From Beverwykella pulmonaria (Eukaryota > Ascomycota > Dothideomycetes > Pleosporales > Melanommataceae), in NCBI GenBank assembly GCA_001599595.1, contig BCHH01000004.1, forward strand, positions 69,905 to 133,904: 64,000 bases of DNA. Direction: 5' to 3'. A program made the position numbers and the translations under genes. This document shows positions 32,447 to 45,866 of this stretch, piece by piece. How positions within the stretch are numbered: position 1 is the stretch's first letter; every line of letters starts with the position of its first letter. The notes under the pieces are model-generated. The model was not told the DNA's origin. It saw only the letters and a program-made list of their open reading frames with translations, and did no database searches.

Positions 32447-35400
32447 TTACGGATCCTCAGAGTCCTCGCCAACCACACTGGACGAATCTTTCACGCTACC
32501 ACTGATACTCTTTTGCTTGTGTCCAAAAGGCGTCACTTGCGTGAGATGTCGCGAGAGCGAACCAAACATATTGGCATGGTCAGGCTATTGACTTGTTAGC
32601 AAATCGTGCTGAAAGGAAAGTCGCATACATACCTCTGTCTGATCAACCCTAGAAATCTCATCCGCGAACGCCCTCCCATCCTCCACCGCCGACCTACTAT
32701 CTGCTTCGCGCCAACTCCCTGCGAGGGTACTGCCTGTCATGAAACCACTCGTAGTAGCATCGCTCGGTCCGCTCTGCCCACTTCTCATCGAGCTCTCCTC
32801 ACTAACAGTCGAGAACACGCTGCCTCTACCACTAGTAAAAGAGCGTCTGGGCACGCCCTCTCCACTTCCGTCACTGCCACCGGGACTATGATCACGGATC
32901 GAGTTGGAGTCAGTCCCCGAGAGGTCGGGTGAGGTATTGAGCATGGCGCTTGAGTTTGCAATTTGACGAAGCCTCAGTTGTGTGTGCTTTGAGGGCTTGC
33001 GATGTGAGAACTTGTTGCCGATGATGGCACCAGTGTGCGAGATGAGGGCACGGATAACGTCTTTTTTCAACTGCAGTGCGAGATCAAGATTTGACCATGT
33101 CTTGTTCCGGTACTCGAGTGTGGGCATGCGGAACACTAGATCGTGCACGTCTTCGAAGTTGCGCTGGCCTTTGCCCTTGTACGAGAGGCAGAGCACCATG
33201 GAAGGAATTTTGACGTAGGCCAGAGTCATGTAGTTTGAAGCTCGCGTAATCATTTGAGTCAAATCATCACTCCGCACCTTCTTTTCCTCTCGCTTTTCTC
33301 CTGTGCCAGTGCGGTACAGTGGAAATCGCTTGGCAGTCTTATTTGATTCCACAGAAGGTGCAGCGGACATTTGGGATCCGGTGCGGACACTACTTGGCCG
33401 AGAGGAAAGGGACGAATTGTCGGTGGAGTTGGTGGCAGAGCTTGGATGCAGTGTCTTTCGAAGGTCGACACCCGGGCGAGCGTGCATCTCGCGGAAGAGG
33501 CGGAGGTGGTGAGAGTTTGGTTTCTTGTCTGTTGTGCTCCGCGACTTCCGCGGCGTCTTGTTTTGTGGGTCTGGGAGTTGCAGAGTTGGCATGAGGCGAA
33601 GCTTCAGAGCGTTTGCGTCGGTTTCGTTGTCGGGTAGTGTTGCGTTCATGCTCTGATTCGCTCCAGATAGTACACTGACACCATCGTCCTCGTCCTCGTC
33701 TTCTTGCGCGGGAAGCATGTGTTTGACCAAGAAGGGGGAGAAGCCGCCATTTTCCATGGTGCTGTCTTTAATGCCGGGAAAGATGTACTCGAACAGCTTC
33801 TTTCCAATCTCATACTCCAACTGCACCTTAAGTGGGAACAGATTGACTTCAAAGTGATCCATTACGGGAATTCCGGCAATGGCTTCCAGCATGACCCAGT
33901 GTACTCGCAGCATCTTGGTGTCGCGACCTTCGGTGAAGGGTCGATTGTTCTCGATATAGGGCGAAATCATCTTGGGATAGAGCGCATTCTGCATGAGGTT
34001 GAGTCCAGTGATTTGTTCAATTTCCATGGAGTTGAGATTGGAGCCGTCGTTATTGTCGGTACGGTCATACAAGGCATTTTTGAGCTGGAACTCTGCGAGC
34101 GATTCATACCCGTCACGCACTAGATGCCAGACGATTTCGGACGCTGAAATATAGTATCTAAGCAGACCAGTCGACTGCTGCTTGGCCTGGCCACGATCGT
34201 CGGATTTGCGCTGAGAGGTGGTGATAGCTTTCATAACAAAGAAGAGTTCGTCTTCAAAATGTGCAATGTCTTTCTCGACTTCAATCCGGTCGTTCCAACC
34301 CTGCCTGTCAAGATATTTTTCATTGACCTGGAAGACAGTCTTAATCTCTTCCAGCTGGCGAATGCGTTCCTGGAGGCCAATGACTAGATCCGGGGCACCG
34401 GTCAGATCGCTAAAGTCGGAGGCGAGCATGATTTTCTCTAGTCGCTCGTTGCGCGTCTTCTCTAATGGCTCGCTATACAGCAACAGGTCAAGAACAATGA
34501 CGTACAATGCATAGTACTGCCTTGAGTTGCACAGTGCCCGGACATGAGGAAAGTCAACCCAGAGGTGATCGACACGACTCTCTAAATTCTCTGGGCTTCT
34601 GGAAGATCCAGAATCGCCGCCCGAGACGTCGTCGTTGTACTTGAGACGCAATGTATTGTACTTATCGTATCTCATGCTGGCCGAAGTCCGTTGAACAACT
34701 CGCTGGAAGCCGTACGGGTTGGTGTGGAATTCAAACATAACCTCGAATGGGACCCACGGAGGCCAAGCTGAGCCGGCTGGCGTCCCGTACGTGCTGCCAG
34801 AATACATGTGTATATCTTCGGGGCTGAAGGTTTTTGCGTTGGTTACAAATATTTGAAGACTATTTATTGCAGCGGAGAAGCGTCGTTGAACCAGGCCGCT
34901 CACTTCGTCCATGACACGATCCTTGTCCATGATTTGAATGACCTTCAACTGCATCCCCTTGGCCGTTACTAGGACAGCGGCCTTGGTGTTTTTCTCGCTC
35001 TGCATTTGTATTTGAGGCGCAATGAGGCGAACAATGTATGTATTCTGGGGAATATAGTCGAGTGCAATGTCGTCGCCAGCGTGACAGTGTGCCGGTTTGC
35101 TCCCCTCGGCGCAGTCTGGATCATTGGCATTGACAAACTTCTTGCCATCATCAAGAAGCTGCTGAACACGGTCATGGATGCTTAACTCGTCGTCTTCTTG
35201 TGGTGACCTTGGCCCAGAAAATTTAGCGTCAGCAGTAGATGGTCGCCGAGACTTTTCCTGCTCATCGACAATGTCGAGAATAAACTTGACTGCCCGCCGC
35301 GACATGTAGTAAACAAAACCCCGACGCTGACTGACTTGATGGATGTAGCGGAGAATTATGTTCCGTAGGGAATTGCTCCACTTCAGGTGGATATTGTGAA

Positions 35401-38400
35401 TGATGAAGCGGTTGTTAAAGTCGCTTATATAGTCGGCATTCTGCTTTTGGCCCGTGTTTTTGGTATCCGAGTCTGTGGGGTCGTACTCTTCACGAGCTTC
35501 ATAGTACTCGTCATCGTCATCCTTCTCCCCATCAGGTATGGCACTGAAATTGCCAGTTTCAAGTCGCTCTAGCAAGCTCTGGTGCATGGAAAGCAGGAAT
35601 TCCTGCTTTCTTCGGAGTGCCGCAGAATGATTGTGCAACAAGTCTAAGCGGCGTTGATGCTCCTCTTGACCCTCGGACTCGCGTATAATTTTCAATTCCT
35701 GTTCGCCAATCGCTCGCTCATTCTGCGATAATTGCTCCTTTACGCGCTTGAGACGCTGTTCAATCAAATGACACTGCACTCTCCTAGGGTCATTTCGGGC
35801 AGACATGACACAGTGATGGGTCGGCTCGTTGCCAAATGGACTAGACCTGTTGGTATCACCGGATATATTGTCTGCGTGGTCAGTCTGGCGAAAGTAGGTG
35901 AAGCGAGGAGCGAATGCTAGAGGTAGAATCTTAGTGTCGGGATTGCGTTCCGAGGGCAGGATCCATCCCAGTTCGACAAAGTCGTCCATATCAACCCACC
36001 CCCAGTCATTGTCCGGGATGGTGAACTTTGAGAGGTCGGCGCTTATGTGTTCTTGGTTATAGCCAGCCAACGTCTCTGCATCAGCAATGTTCACGTCCTC
36101 GGGATTAGTTCCACCAATGCTTGCCGAGACTGCACGAACATCGGTCTTGATTAAATCGAGTTGAACCTGGTTGATTCGCATACCCGTAGTCTGATTTTGC
36201 GCATCGCCCTCGCCATTGGGCGACTGGACGATGGTACGAAACTCCTCTCGCCGCTGATGGAGATCCAACATGAAGCTGTCCAGTCGAGCCTTGAGCCCAG
36301 TAGCTGAGACCATACCATGGCCGTACTCTTCTGCATCCTTGTGCTTGTACACGTGACTCATATAGAGCGGCGACAGCAGCAAATTATATTTGATGGTGGC
36401 GAGATGTCGCCCAAACTTCTTGCTGGATTTTTCGACTCCAGGCCACAGCTTGCCTTGACGTATTGGCAGCGACATTGCACCCGAAAACATGGACCACCAG
36501 TTGAAGAAGTGTGTGAAGAAGCGAGGGGTAAGATGGACGCTATTATATGTCTTTGACGGCTCGAGATTGGAAACAGACCATTCGCGGTCACTCGGAGCGG
36601 CAATGGCTAGAGACATGTGGATGTGGTGGCTGCGGAAACCTCGGAAGGCATCGTAGACCTGGGGAGCGTCAGTGATGTTAAAAATTCGTCATCTGAGATA
36701 AACATACTTTTCCATTGTCCGGCATTGCGTATTTGGGATTCTTTAGTACAACATTGTAGTGGGGAATGAAGTCAAAAGACCGCCCTCCTCCATCAACATT
36801 TGATTCGAAGACCAGACCGACGACCCAGCGAACATTGCCGTTTAACTTCATAATCGTCTTCTTGAATATTGCGAGTTGCTTGTAGCTAGAGATGCTCGAT
36901 GCGACCTCGGGGTGATTGATGGTCTCGAGCTCAACTTCTTGTCGTGCATAGTGGCCCAGATCAGGAATTGCGAGTACATAGCTTCCGCTGTTGACAACCA
37001 TGAAATTTCTAGGATCTTCGCCCTCGGCGATTCTCAAACGCACGTCATTCTGCCAGCACATGACAAAACCGGCGCCGTGGCCGGTAACCATGTACGGATC
37101 TCGAGAGCCTAAACAAATCAGAAGAGTCCAAAGCGACCGCAAAAAAGGCTTACCTTTGAGAATGAGATGAACATCGCCATCGCCTTTCCAAGACACGTTG
37201 AAGCTAGAGTGAAAGGTGAGCCTAATCTTGTCCCAAAATCCAACCCTTTCCGAAGGATCAACTGCTGGCTTGGTAAAGTTTTCAATCACTTGCATCATGT
37301 CTTGAATTGCAGGTTGATATGACGTGCCCCAAGTGATTCGTGTTGGATAGGCCGAATTGATGTCAATGGTCATATCCGAGTAGGTCTTGACGGGTGCAAC
37401 GGTCCGCCGCACATCTACGGCGAACCCGCCTGTGGGCTCTCCGCTATCTGTCATTTCCCGAGGCACAACAACCACCCTGCTCACTCGAGACGATTCGACA
37501 TCTCTGTACTCTTCCGCAATGACGAAGTCGGTCCTCAGAGACAGACTAGGTAAGCGTGCAGATTGGGAAGATCGAATGGCAGGGATGTGTATGAGCGGCA
37601 GCGGGTAGTCTCGAAGCATGATCTTCGCTTCACCCGTGTTGATTTGTACGTGGAGTGGGATTAGAAGAGAGTACTGTGTGTCGAAGGGCATACCTTTTCC
37701 GACCCGATTAAGAAATTGTGGATAGTCGGATAGGGGGAAGGAAGGTCTGTCAAGGACAATGTCTAGGTCGCTGACGACGAATATCATGAGTGCAGGACGT
37801 TCAGGAATGGAGAGGATTTTCTCCTTATGGTCCACCTCGTCGGGTAAATCATCAAGTCCCCAGAATATGGACCTAATGTCATCCATGGATCTACTCTGCG
37901 AGGACAAGGCATGGTCGATGCGCTTCTTCCACGTTTGTGCATTGAGGCGGTTCAACTTGTCGCGGGCTTCCTCGATTGATGTCCGCGAAGACCCACTGAG
38001 ACCGGTGAAGCCTTCCTTGTCATAGCGCATGGGATGGTCGGACTTGGGTTTGCTAGGAGACCCATGGTCGCTGAAGTCTTCGCTTTTGCTGCGAAGTTTG
38101 AGTTCTTTATCTTTTCTCCTTGACTTGCTGCGTCCGCGATGCGTATGTGCGGACTTTGCGCGATGCCGTGAAGTTCCTCGGCGTTCCTCTTCTTGGCGAA
38201 GCTTCTTGACCTTAAGATTGAATGCATGTTCTCGGGCCAGTCGTTGCTTTTGCTCCATGAGCCCATATCGATAGATAACTCCTAATTTCCATTCAAAAGA
38301 GCCATCTTCAATCTCGAACAAGACGCAGCGGCTGCGCAGCGATATCTTGGGAACGTGTTTTGGACCCTCTGGCCCCTTGTCCAGAATATATTCGTTTGTC

Positions 38401-41400
38401 CCCGTCTGGAAACGGTGATGCAACTGTTTTACAGTCTTGCTGACGTTCACAACGTTGTCAAAGATCTTGTGCATGACTAGTTGATGTGGCACAGCCATAC
38501 GAATGGCATCTGTGACAATGTCGATTGATTTGTCCTCGGTGATAGTGTTACCGTACCTGCGCTTCGATTGTCTATAGTCCATGCGAAGAGACTTGACGCT
38601 CACGATTCGACTCCAAACGCGCTTCACATGCGGGCTCTCGGCATACAGTCTCACGAGGCGGGCTCGCAAGAAGGGGCTTGTCCACCGATGCCGCCCAGAT
38701 TCCAGTCCATAAATGTGGAGCATGAGAGGCGGATCCGAAGGCATGTCGGCTTTGATTTGAACAAAATGGGCTTTGACATCCAGGGTGACGACCTCGCGTT
38801 TCAACCCAGTCGTAGGATCAAGGTTGTCACCATCAAAGGAGGGAACAGAGAGGTGATGAGGGGTTCTTGGTGAGTTTGGGGAGACGAGGACTGCCTCCTT
38901 CAGTTTGTCAGGGGACCAGTTGAAGGACCGTTTTAGGACCATGGAAGCAATGCCGACGGCAAAGTGTCGATAGAGAGAATAATGAAAGTACAAGCTTTGT
39001 GAGAAGGCGTGGACATGAAAGATTGGGCCCTGCTTGTCCGTCAATGTGGTGAAGGCCACCTCCATTCGCTGAAGGGAGAGGAAGGGCTCTAGTTCCCACG
39101 TGTCTTCAGCCTCGAGGACAAAGCCTTCGAAGCCTTGCAAGTGCAGCGCCAGTCGTCGGCTGTCGGTGGCATCACCAATCTTTTTCCTTGGTGAGGATGG
39201 TGTTGAAGGCCGGAGCAAGTATTCGTCTCGGTTAATCGTCCTGCTGGGAGCTCGCCGTCGAGGAGGCCGCACCTCGGTCTCGTCGATTTTGTTTTGCCTG
39301 TATTCGGCAGTCCAAGACTCCAAATGCAAGCCGACACCGCGAGCATGTTTTGACACCTCGGGATCCGTACCCGCCACTTCAATGTTGAAGTCGGAGCCTT
39401 GTAGGTGTATGTGTGCAAGCCACGATGGCAACCTCCGCAGAAAGGACAGGCTTTTGGGTTTGGGAGGTCCGCGCCTCCGCCGCACGTCTTTTTGCACCTG
39501 GGATACGATTTGACGCAGGCCTTCGCTAATTTCCGGTCGGACCACATAGACGGAAAAGGTCTGGGCGATTCCATTCACGGTGACGACCACGTCGGGCGAC
39601 GCACTCAGCTGCAGCTTGAGTTCGAGATGGTCCGTCAAGAGAAGATTATGCTTTTCACTAGATGCGGTTTGGTAATAAAGCTGCTGTGAGTTCATGCGCA
39701 ATGTCGAAACGAGTGCGTAATGGAGGTCGCCATCGGCGGCATGAGATGACTCGAGCTCAAGGGATAGAGAAGATGAGGCTGAGATGAGGAGGTCGAATTC
39801 GTCGGTGCCCTTCTTCTCGGGTTCCATTGGAGGAAGTGTAACTCGGATGACGGGCTGGTGGATAGAAATCTTAATACTTGCTTTAGGAAGGAGCCTTCTG
39901 AGCAAGCGTCGTTTTTGGCTCCGCAACTTGGGAGGCTCGCGTCGCGACTCGTGGTTGCGAAACATAGCGAGAAGTAGAGGTAGATGTTTGGGATCAAGGT
40001 CTAGCGATGGGGAAGTAATTACAAGATTAGCAAATAGAATATTCGTGTTGCGCTCGGCGACGTTCTTGTCCTTGGAGAACTGGATCGTCTTGGACGGGAG
40101 GGTGGTATTCAGCGTCATAGTGGCCATGGGAATATAGAGGAGCCGCTCTGGGTGGTCTTGGCCATCATCGATACCCACGGAAATGGAGATGGCAGCGAGG
40201 AGAGCCTGGTGGGCAATGTCGTTGGGCGAGAAGTACATGAGATGGGCTGGACTTCGCGGGTCGAGACGCAAGAGGTCCATGCCGACTTCCTTCATGGAGA
40301 CGTTGAGGTAAATAGCAGCATCTGGATTCGTGCCCGTTTGAATTTGTTTGGTGATACCGAGGAAGCTCACGGCGAACTGGAATTCCTGAATGCCCCGCAG
40401 GATGGAGCTGGAAAACTCCTTGGAGTCGGAGACTGTGCGGACAATGCTCTCTTCGCGGCTCCCCGGCTGGTTGAGCTCTTCCATGACATCGTCAAAGGAT
40501 ATGTCGGACTGGCTGCGAGTAGCACTCTTTCGCGCGGAGGGGACACGGCACTTCTTGGCGCGATCGAGGCATATCTTCACGTCGTCGTAGGGAATGCTCA
40601 GCCGACCCAGCTTAAGGGCAATAGAAGCGTCGCGCAGGCCGTCTAGCTCCTTGTACAGCATGCCGTGTATGTTGAGGGTGCAGTGGTCCAGAATCTCGGT
40701 CGAATCCTTGCCCTCGGGAGTGAAGAGGACGCTGCGAAGGGTGAGGAGCCACTCGGCGGGCCGCTGCTCTTTGTTTGGGTCGGGCTTGTGGTGGTTAAAG
40801 AGCCGACTGCGGTCGACCGTCTTGCGGCGCGTGTCCACGTTCATGTAAAAGCTGCCGACTTGCAGCGAGCCGACATCGACGATAACGAGCGTTGTAGTGT
40901 GCGCCGCGAGGTCCACGAGCCGGATCCATTTGATTTTGCGGTGCAGGCGCTTGATCTTCTCCTTTGCATTGGTGAGCCTCTCCCATGTTCGGCTCCTCTG
41001 GGTTTCCTCATCGCTTGTGTCCTCGAGTCCCTCTTCTTCTACCAAGGCCTCGGCGATGCTGTTTCCACCCTTGAGCTTGTGCGTGGATCCGTTGCCCCAA
41101 TGCGCCCAGGCTTTCTTCTTGCGCGGCTTTTCGGCGAGCACCTTGAGGTCCACCGTCACCTTGAACTCGGTTAGGTGCACGCTGAGCCACGTCGGCTGGG
41201 CAAAGGTCGGGCGGTGGATGGTGAAGCCGAGACCGCGGATCTCGATGCGGAGGCCGTCCTTGGGGGTAAAGGCGATGCGGCGGAGGCCCGAGAAGCCCAG
41301 GCGCTGGATGGAGACACCCGTGACCACGCGGATGAAGGCAAAGACAACGAAGGACAGCAAGTACAGCAGCAGCACCAGCCCCGCCACGAAGGTGGGAGTC

Positions 41401-41411
41401 GGGAGCGCCAT
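32447..41411 (-). CDS. FMP27: Fmp27/Hobbit-type bridge-like lipid transfer protein (BLTP2)
   Basis: Four exons (41411-37154, 37108-36708, 36658-32633, 32584-32447) give 2,940 aa in unbroken phase. Introns are 45, 49 and 48 nt, all GT..AG, one with TGCTAAC. The N-terminus has one membrane helix (about residues 6-30) and then the start of the repeating beta-groove. The fungal Fmp27 signature boxes are present: GFWDK near residue 1391 (RVGFWDKIRLTF), VYDAFRGFRSHHIHMS at the third exon start (1554), and AWPPWVPFEV near 2185. The Ser-rich C-terminal third contains FEDVHDLVFRMPTLEYRNKTW. Proteins of this class span ER-plasma membrane contacts and carry glycerolipids in a long hydrophobic groove. 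Yeast Fmp27, fly Hobbit and human KIAA0100 are the known relatives. The first intron is a multiple of three and free of stops. The last exon could be extended by one more spliced exon. Confidence 0.9.
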
Positions 41412-42993
41412 GGCCGGAGGGGGATGCTATGCACCGCCGTCCATGGACGCACGTAGCCGCTATGACACAAAATGGGCGCGCGAGCACGCGACGTGCAGAA
41501 AGAGGGCGAGGGGCGGCCGTCTGGACATAATCGAGGGATGTCCGGGTTCCTAGAGCGTGGTGACCATGAGGGCGGGCGGGTGACGATGTCGATAGGGCAG
41601 CGGAGTTAGCGGCGAAGTGGGCGTAGAACAATGCGGCGAGTATGCGGCGCTCTCGGAGTGGCTCTTCAGGTGCGAGAGGCCCCGGCGAGGCTAGGGAGGG
41701 CGGCGGCGAGACGTAGGGATTGGGTGAGCGAGGGTGTGGGGGTTACCGTGATGTTGTGTGCGTGAGCGGTATTGACCGTCAGCGCTCAGGTTTCCCTTGC
41801 CCAACCGTCGATCCGGAATCCTGGGCAGACGTTCCATGCCAAGCCGCTAGTGCACCTCACCTCAGCGCATCCATCCACAACTGCCATCCGCCCCTCATCA
41901 ACATCATCTTTAGGAACCACGCAATCATAGCATGAAGTTAAGCGTGAAAAAATCCAGATTTCTTAGGCCCTGCGGCGTCTTCCAGAGTTACCTTTACTCT
42001 TTTCTTGAACTATATCGGCAGCTTACACACTCACACTCACAAGGGTGGCCCTGCGCCCGAAAACTAACACCAACGACGGTTACGAGCACAAGCTTGCCAT
42101 TTCCTTAGATCACATCTGCAACTACTAGTTGTAGATTGGAGGCACGTTCTTCTGGTCCTCACGTCTGCATCTCCATCTTGGGGCTTATGTTATCAGTGAG
42201 ACAGTAATCATATCGTCGGTTCTGCCATGTTCTCGCAAATAGAGAGGGAGCCTTATATGTGTGCCCTAGATACCTGTAAAGAATGAAAATGAAACGTACG
42301 AAAGCTATTGTTGGCGAAACTAACAAAGACAAGAGCAACCAGCAACATAAAAGTTTGAGCAAGAGACATTTGCTAAGCAGAAGCGGTGAAAGTCATCCCT
42401 CTCATTTAACCACACCTTTCGACTCCCGGCTCCAGCAGAAAACCTACCGAGATATAAATTCTTTATCTACTCTTCTCTGCCCCCACATCCTTGTCACCAA
42501 TTAACCACATAACTCTTCACCAATTCCAAGTGTCTCAATCGTCTTGTTCACCATCTAACAGCAACGCACTCTCTTTAAGGCAGTAGCTGGCTTATGTACA
42601 TCACGCCGCAGCAAATTCAATGAAGACTGCCAGACGCGTTAGGGAGCGGCAAACCCAAAGGACGATTATCCCACTCTAGAACACGATGGTAGAGTCGAAG
42701 TATGAACCATACATGGCGCGAAGGTGATTTTCCCACGAAAAGATGGAGCCTGAAGAGATGAAGGGGTATCGTGAGATGACTGGTGGGGACGAGGAGAGAG
42801 CGCTGGAAGACTTAAAGGCCAGGAAGCGGAGCTAGAGATGAGATCCACAACCTAGCGACGAAGCAATTGCCAAGCTCTGGAGCAATCTGATTTGGAGCGC
42901 AAGCACCTGCGAGAGTGCTCCATCACCGGGCTTCCAGGTCGCTGTTTCGTTAAGGGTTAGCGGCGAGTGGGAAGACCACTATGACCCGACTTT
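41412..42993. other. FMP27 upstream region, gene-free
   Basis: The first 350 bases upstream of the FMP27 start are GC-rich, as expected of a promoter and leader. Frames antisense to it are by-products of that composition. The remainder holds no recognisable gene. Confidence 0.5.
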
Positions 42994-45205
42994 ATGACCT
43001 TCAACGATGTCATCATCCATGCACCCTCTCATGGCGGCAAGTATCCCATCTACACTGTAGGCACATTCGAGATATATGGGTACCTGATAGAGGTAATTTC
43101 ACCAACCGCGGCACATGCTACTCTCTTGAACACCAGAATGCGACATCCACCCTCCGAGACATACAACCGATTGCCGTCGGTGTCGACCAAGTGGACGTGC
43201 TTCTCGCATATAGCCGCGCACATCAAGATCGTGACTTAGGAGGATTATCCGAGCTCGAAAAAGACATTCTCAAGATCGAAGCTCTTGTGCGTGGCAAAGG
43301 CGACAACGATATCGATGGAATTCAAGCCGCTGCAGATGAACAACTCGAAGCTGCGTTCCAAAATCCAGTGCCGGGACAGAGTGGAAATATAAAGATTTTC
43401 CGCAAAGTAATTCTGGAAAAGTTAAGATACCGAATTCGCAGGAAAGGGCTGACTTGGCGACGTTGAATAATATTCAACGGGCCATTGATGCACTTGAAAG
43501 ACAGCAGACAATGGCATCTTGGTATCTGTTCGCGGCGTGGTGGCAGTTTGTGGAGAGCGAGATTGTGGATCCGAATTTGAAACAGTATGTCCAACAGTAC
43601 GAAGATATCATCAAGAAGCTGGAGGAACTGCAAACAATGAAAGATCCCGAGGGGCTGGATGATCCGGAAAAGGCGGCAGAGGGGAATGAGGCTGTAATGC
43701 GCACCCTCAAGGGTGCGATGACAGTTACATCCGACCGCTTCTTCCCGAGGAAATATCCCACTATCCTCTTTGGCAACATTAGTAAGGGTTGGGACGCAGA
43801 TTTCCTGAACGAAACTCCAGTCCGTTTGGATTCGCAGGCGATGAAACCAGCCGAAATGGTTGAAGGTTGGATCACGGCCGGCGGCTTCTTCGATAAGATT
43901 AAGAACAATTCCCGCATACTAGCCGTCTTGAAGACTCCAATTCGTGCCCTTCTGGCAGAGTTTCTACAACTAAGTTCAGATAATCTGGACAATATCCCGA
44001 CTGGTGAAGCAGTTACCCCACTTTATCATGAGGAATCTATCCCTGTTCCCCAGGTACTGATGCTGGCTACGGATCCTTAGCCACCGCCACCCCAGCCACG
44101 AAATGGTCGGGAGGGATAGAAGAGCACGCAGCCATGGCGGCCGCTGTACGTGGAATGGGAAGCAAAGTACTTCCACATCCCATTCAGCGACTGGGATTTC
44201 GACAAATTCGATCAAGCGTCGCACTTGGGTGCGAAGGTCGTCAAATACAGTGTTAGGAGGTCTCTACAAAAAAAAGGTACTAGGCCCAGACGGCAAGCCT
44301 GTACTAGTAAAATATGACGTTCGATTGGTTTCCGGTCGAAATTATTTAATGCCGCAAGGTCTAACCGCATTTCAAGCAATAATCAGGCACATTTTCGACA
44401 ACATCAACCCTTCAACTCAAGAGGAGGAATATCAGCTTCCTCTGGAAAAACAAGAAGCGTTGCTCAACGCATTGGCTAAAGTGGGCATTGTCTCGTTTCC
44501 ATTAGGCGGACTAACCTCGCAACTAGTCACGTAGTTTGAAGGCAGTCATGTCACCCCTTCAATGTGCGCTCAACTGTTCTCTCTAAGGCTATCGATGTCT
44601 TCAAGATACCTCTTGCTCAAGTATATCCCAAAGAAGCTGCAGATAAGGACCAGAAAGCATTCATCCAACATGTGGTCTCCACGATCCTCAACATGGACAC
44701 GAGTCTCAGCTAAATTCTATTCAGCAATATGCCAATTAGTGAGAAGATGGAACCCTTGAAACGCGGGACACATGGACCGCTCATATTCACACAAATCAAC
44801 ATCGTGGAAAAATTCGGACAGGCCATCTCAATCGTGGATCCGGAGCCATGGCGAGCCGCCGCGAATCCAGCAATCACTCCGTGCCTAGGAGATACATATT
44901 TCCTAGGTTTGATTGATAGCTCGGATCCCGAACACTCAGAGTAACCGAATATCGTGGTGCCGCAAAATGACTCGGCGAGTTGTCCATTTTTTTTTTTGCC
45001 GCTGAGTATAAATCAGCCCGCACGACTGAACGCGCATTTCATGATTAAAGACGAAGGAGCCGCTGAATTCCGGTCTTGCAATGACTGGGATAATCCAATT
45101 CTAGGCTGGTTGGTGATCAACTACGCGGACTCGGGACTGCAGATTTTCCTCGTGGACATGGACAAGAGGGCTTATGAAGGGTGGAAAATGTGGTTGAATT
45201 CTTGA
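42994..45205 (+). pseudogene. Decayed large gene of unknown function
   Basis: At least five consecutive coding pieces in changing frames belong to one protein of roughly 700 codons. They run from MTFNDVIIHAPSHGGKYPIY (42994) through an acidic helical part (43200-43440) and ASWYLFAAWWQFVESEI (43514) to RPLYVEWEAKYFHIPFSDWD (about 44136). Then come VLGPDGKPVLVKYDVRLVSGR (about 44276), INIVEKFGQAISIVDPEPW (about 44796) and the end at 45205. From memory, W-E-A-x-Y-x-H-I-P-F and D/E-K-F-G-Q-A-I resemble large fungal proteins of unknown function; I know no activity. Breaks are frameshifts near 43085, 43450 and 44250 and TAG codons near 44078, 44126 and 44532, most at likely Gln or Trp sites, plus a T11 run near 44988. 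Confidence 0.6.
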
Positions 45206-45228
45206 AGGATATTAAGACTTGGCATCTT

Positions 45229-45340
45229 CGGGAGTATATGTGTGTGAGATGTGTGTGTGTATGAGATATGTACAGCTGATATATATATGACGGAGTGATT
45301 GGTCAGTGACATATCCACGTGACAGAGTGTCCTGCTTACA
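45229..45340 (-). mobile_element. Diverged copia LTR fragment
   Basis: Shares ATGTACAGCTGATATATATATGACGGA and TATCCACGTGACA-type words (in pieces) and the CTTACA end at 45340 with the LTR family at 914, 3647, 4031 and 9348, in reverse orientation. The left part is replaced by a TG-rich tract and its TGTAAGC end is lost. It lies 24 bp past the end of the decayed gene. Confidence 0.75.
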
Positions 45341-45866
45341 GTAATATTTACAGTTACGTTTCTAGGCTGCTGAGATTTTGCGCCCGGCATTTTGAGATTT
45401 TGCCCGTTACCCCCTTCTCGCGGCTCGTACCTTGTCGGCCTGTGGGTCACATGATGAGGCACCTTGATGTTTTGCTCATATGACTCACCTCTATGTTTGC
45501 GATTAACTATTTTAGCAAGCTCCTAGCGTGCTTGGTAAGACTATATGTGAGGGATACTTCTGTTTCCCGGCGGGCCTCTTACGGAGGCCCTTCGGAAGCT
45601 GATCGGGCCGTGCGCCTGCGGGTCACGTGACATATCACATATATAGTTTCTCCGAATCCTGAGTATCCTCAAGGATTCGTCTCGACTCTGATGAATCAAG
45701 CCTGTTCACTCCTGATCCATCTGTTCGTTCTGTTCACCGCCACTGCAAGCCTCACACTATAGATATTTCTTTGGTAGCTCCTCGTCGATAGAATTAATAC
45801 ATCAACTATCATCTCTCACTCTATCTACTTCGTCACGTCGCGGCACCTCTGAACAGCAATTTCCAT
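45341..45866. other. Probable second LTR-type remnant before the MFS gene
   Basis: Contains a hairpin (45572-45578 GGGCCTC pairing with 45584-45590 GAGGCCC, 5-nt loop), a TATATAG box after CACGTGACATATCACA (about 45625-45648), and a pyrimidine-rich 3' part. Together these resemble an LTR promoter and leader. No clean TG/CA ends or target duplication could be fixed. The right 60 bases are downstream of the MFS stop. Confidence 0.35.

Noticed and set aside
39089..41631. Several long antisense frames over FMP27 (for example 39089-39574, 40152-40646, 40897-41553)
   Set aside because: They lie inside a well-supported exon, have arginine/serine-biased composition from GC-rich codons, and no domain.
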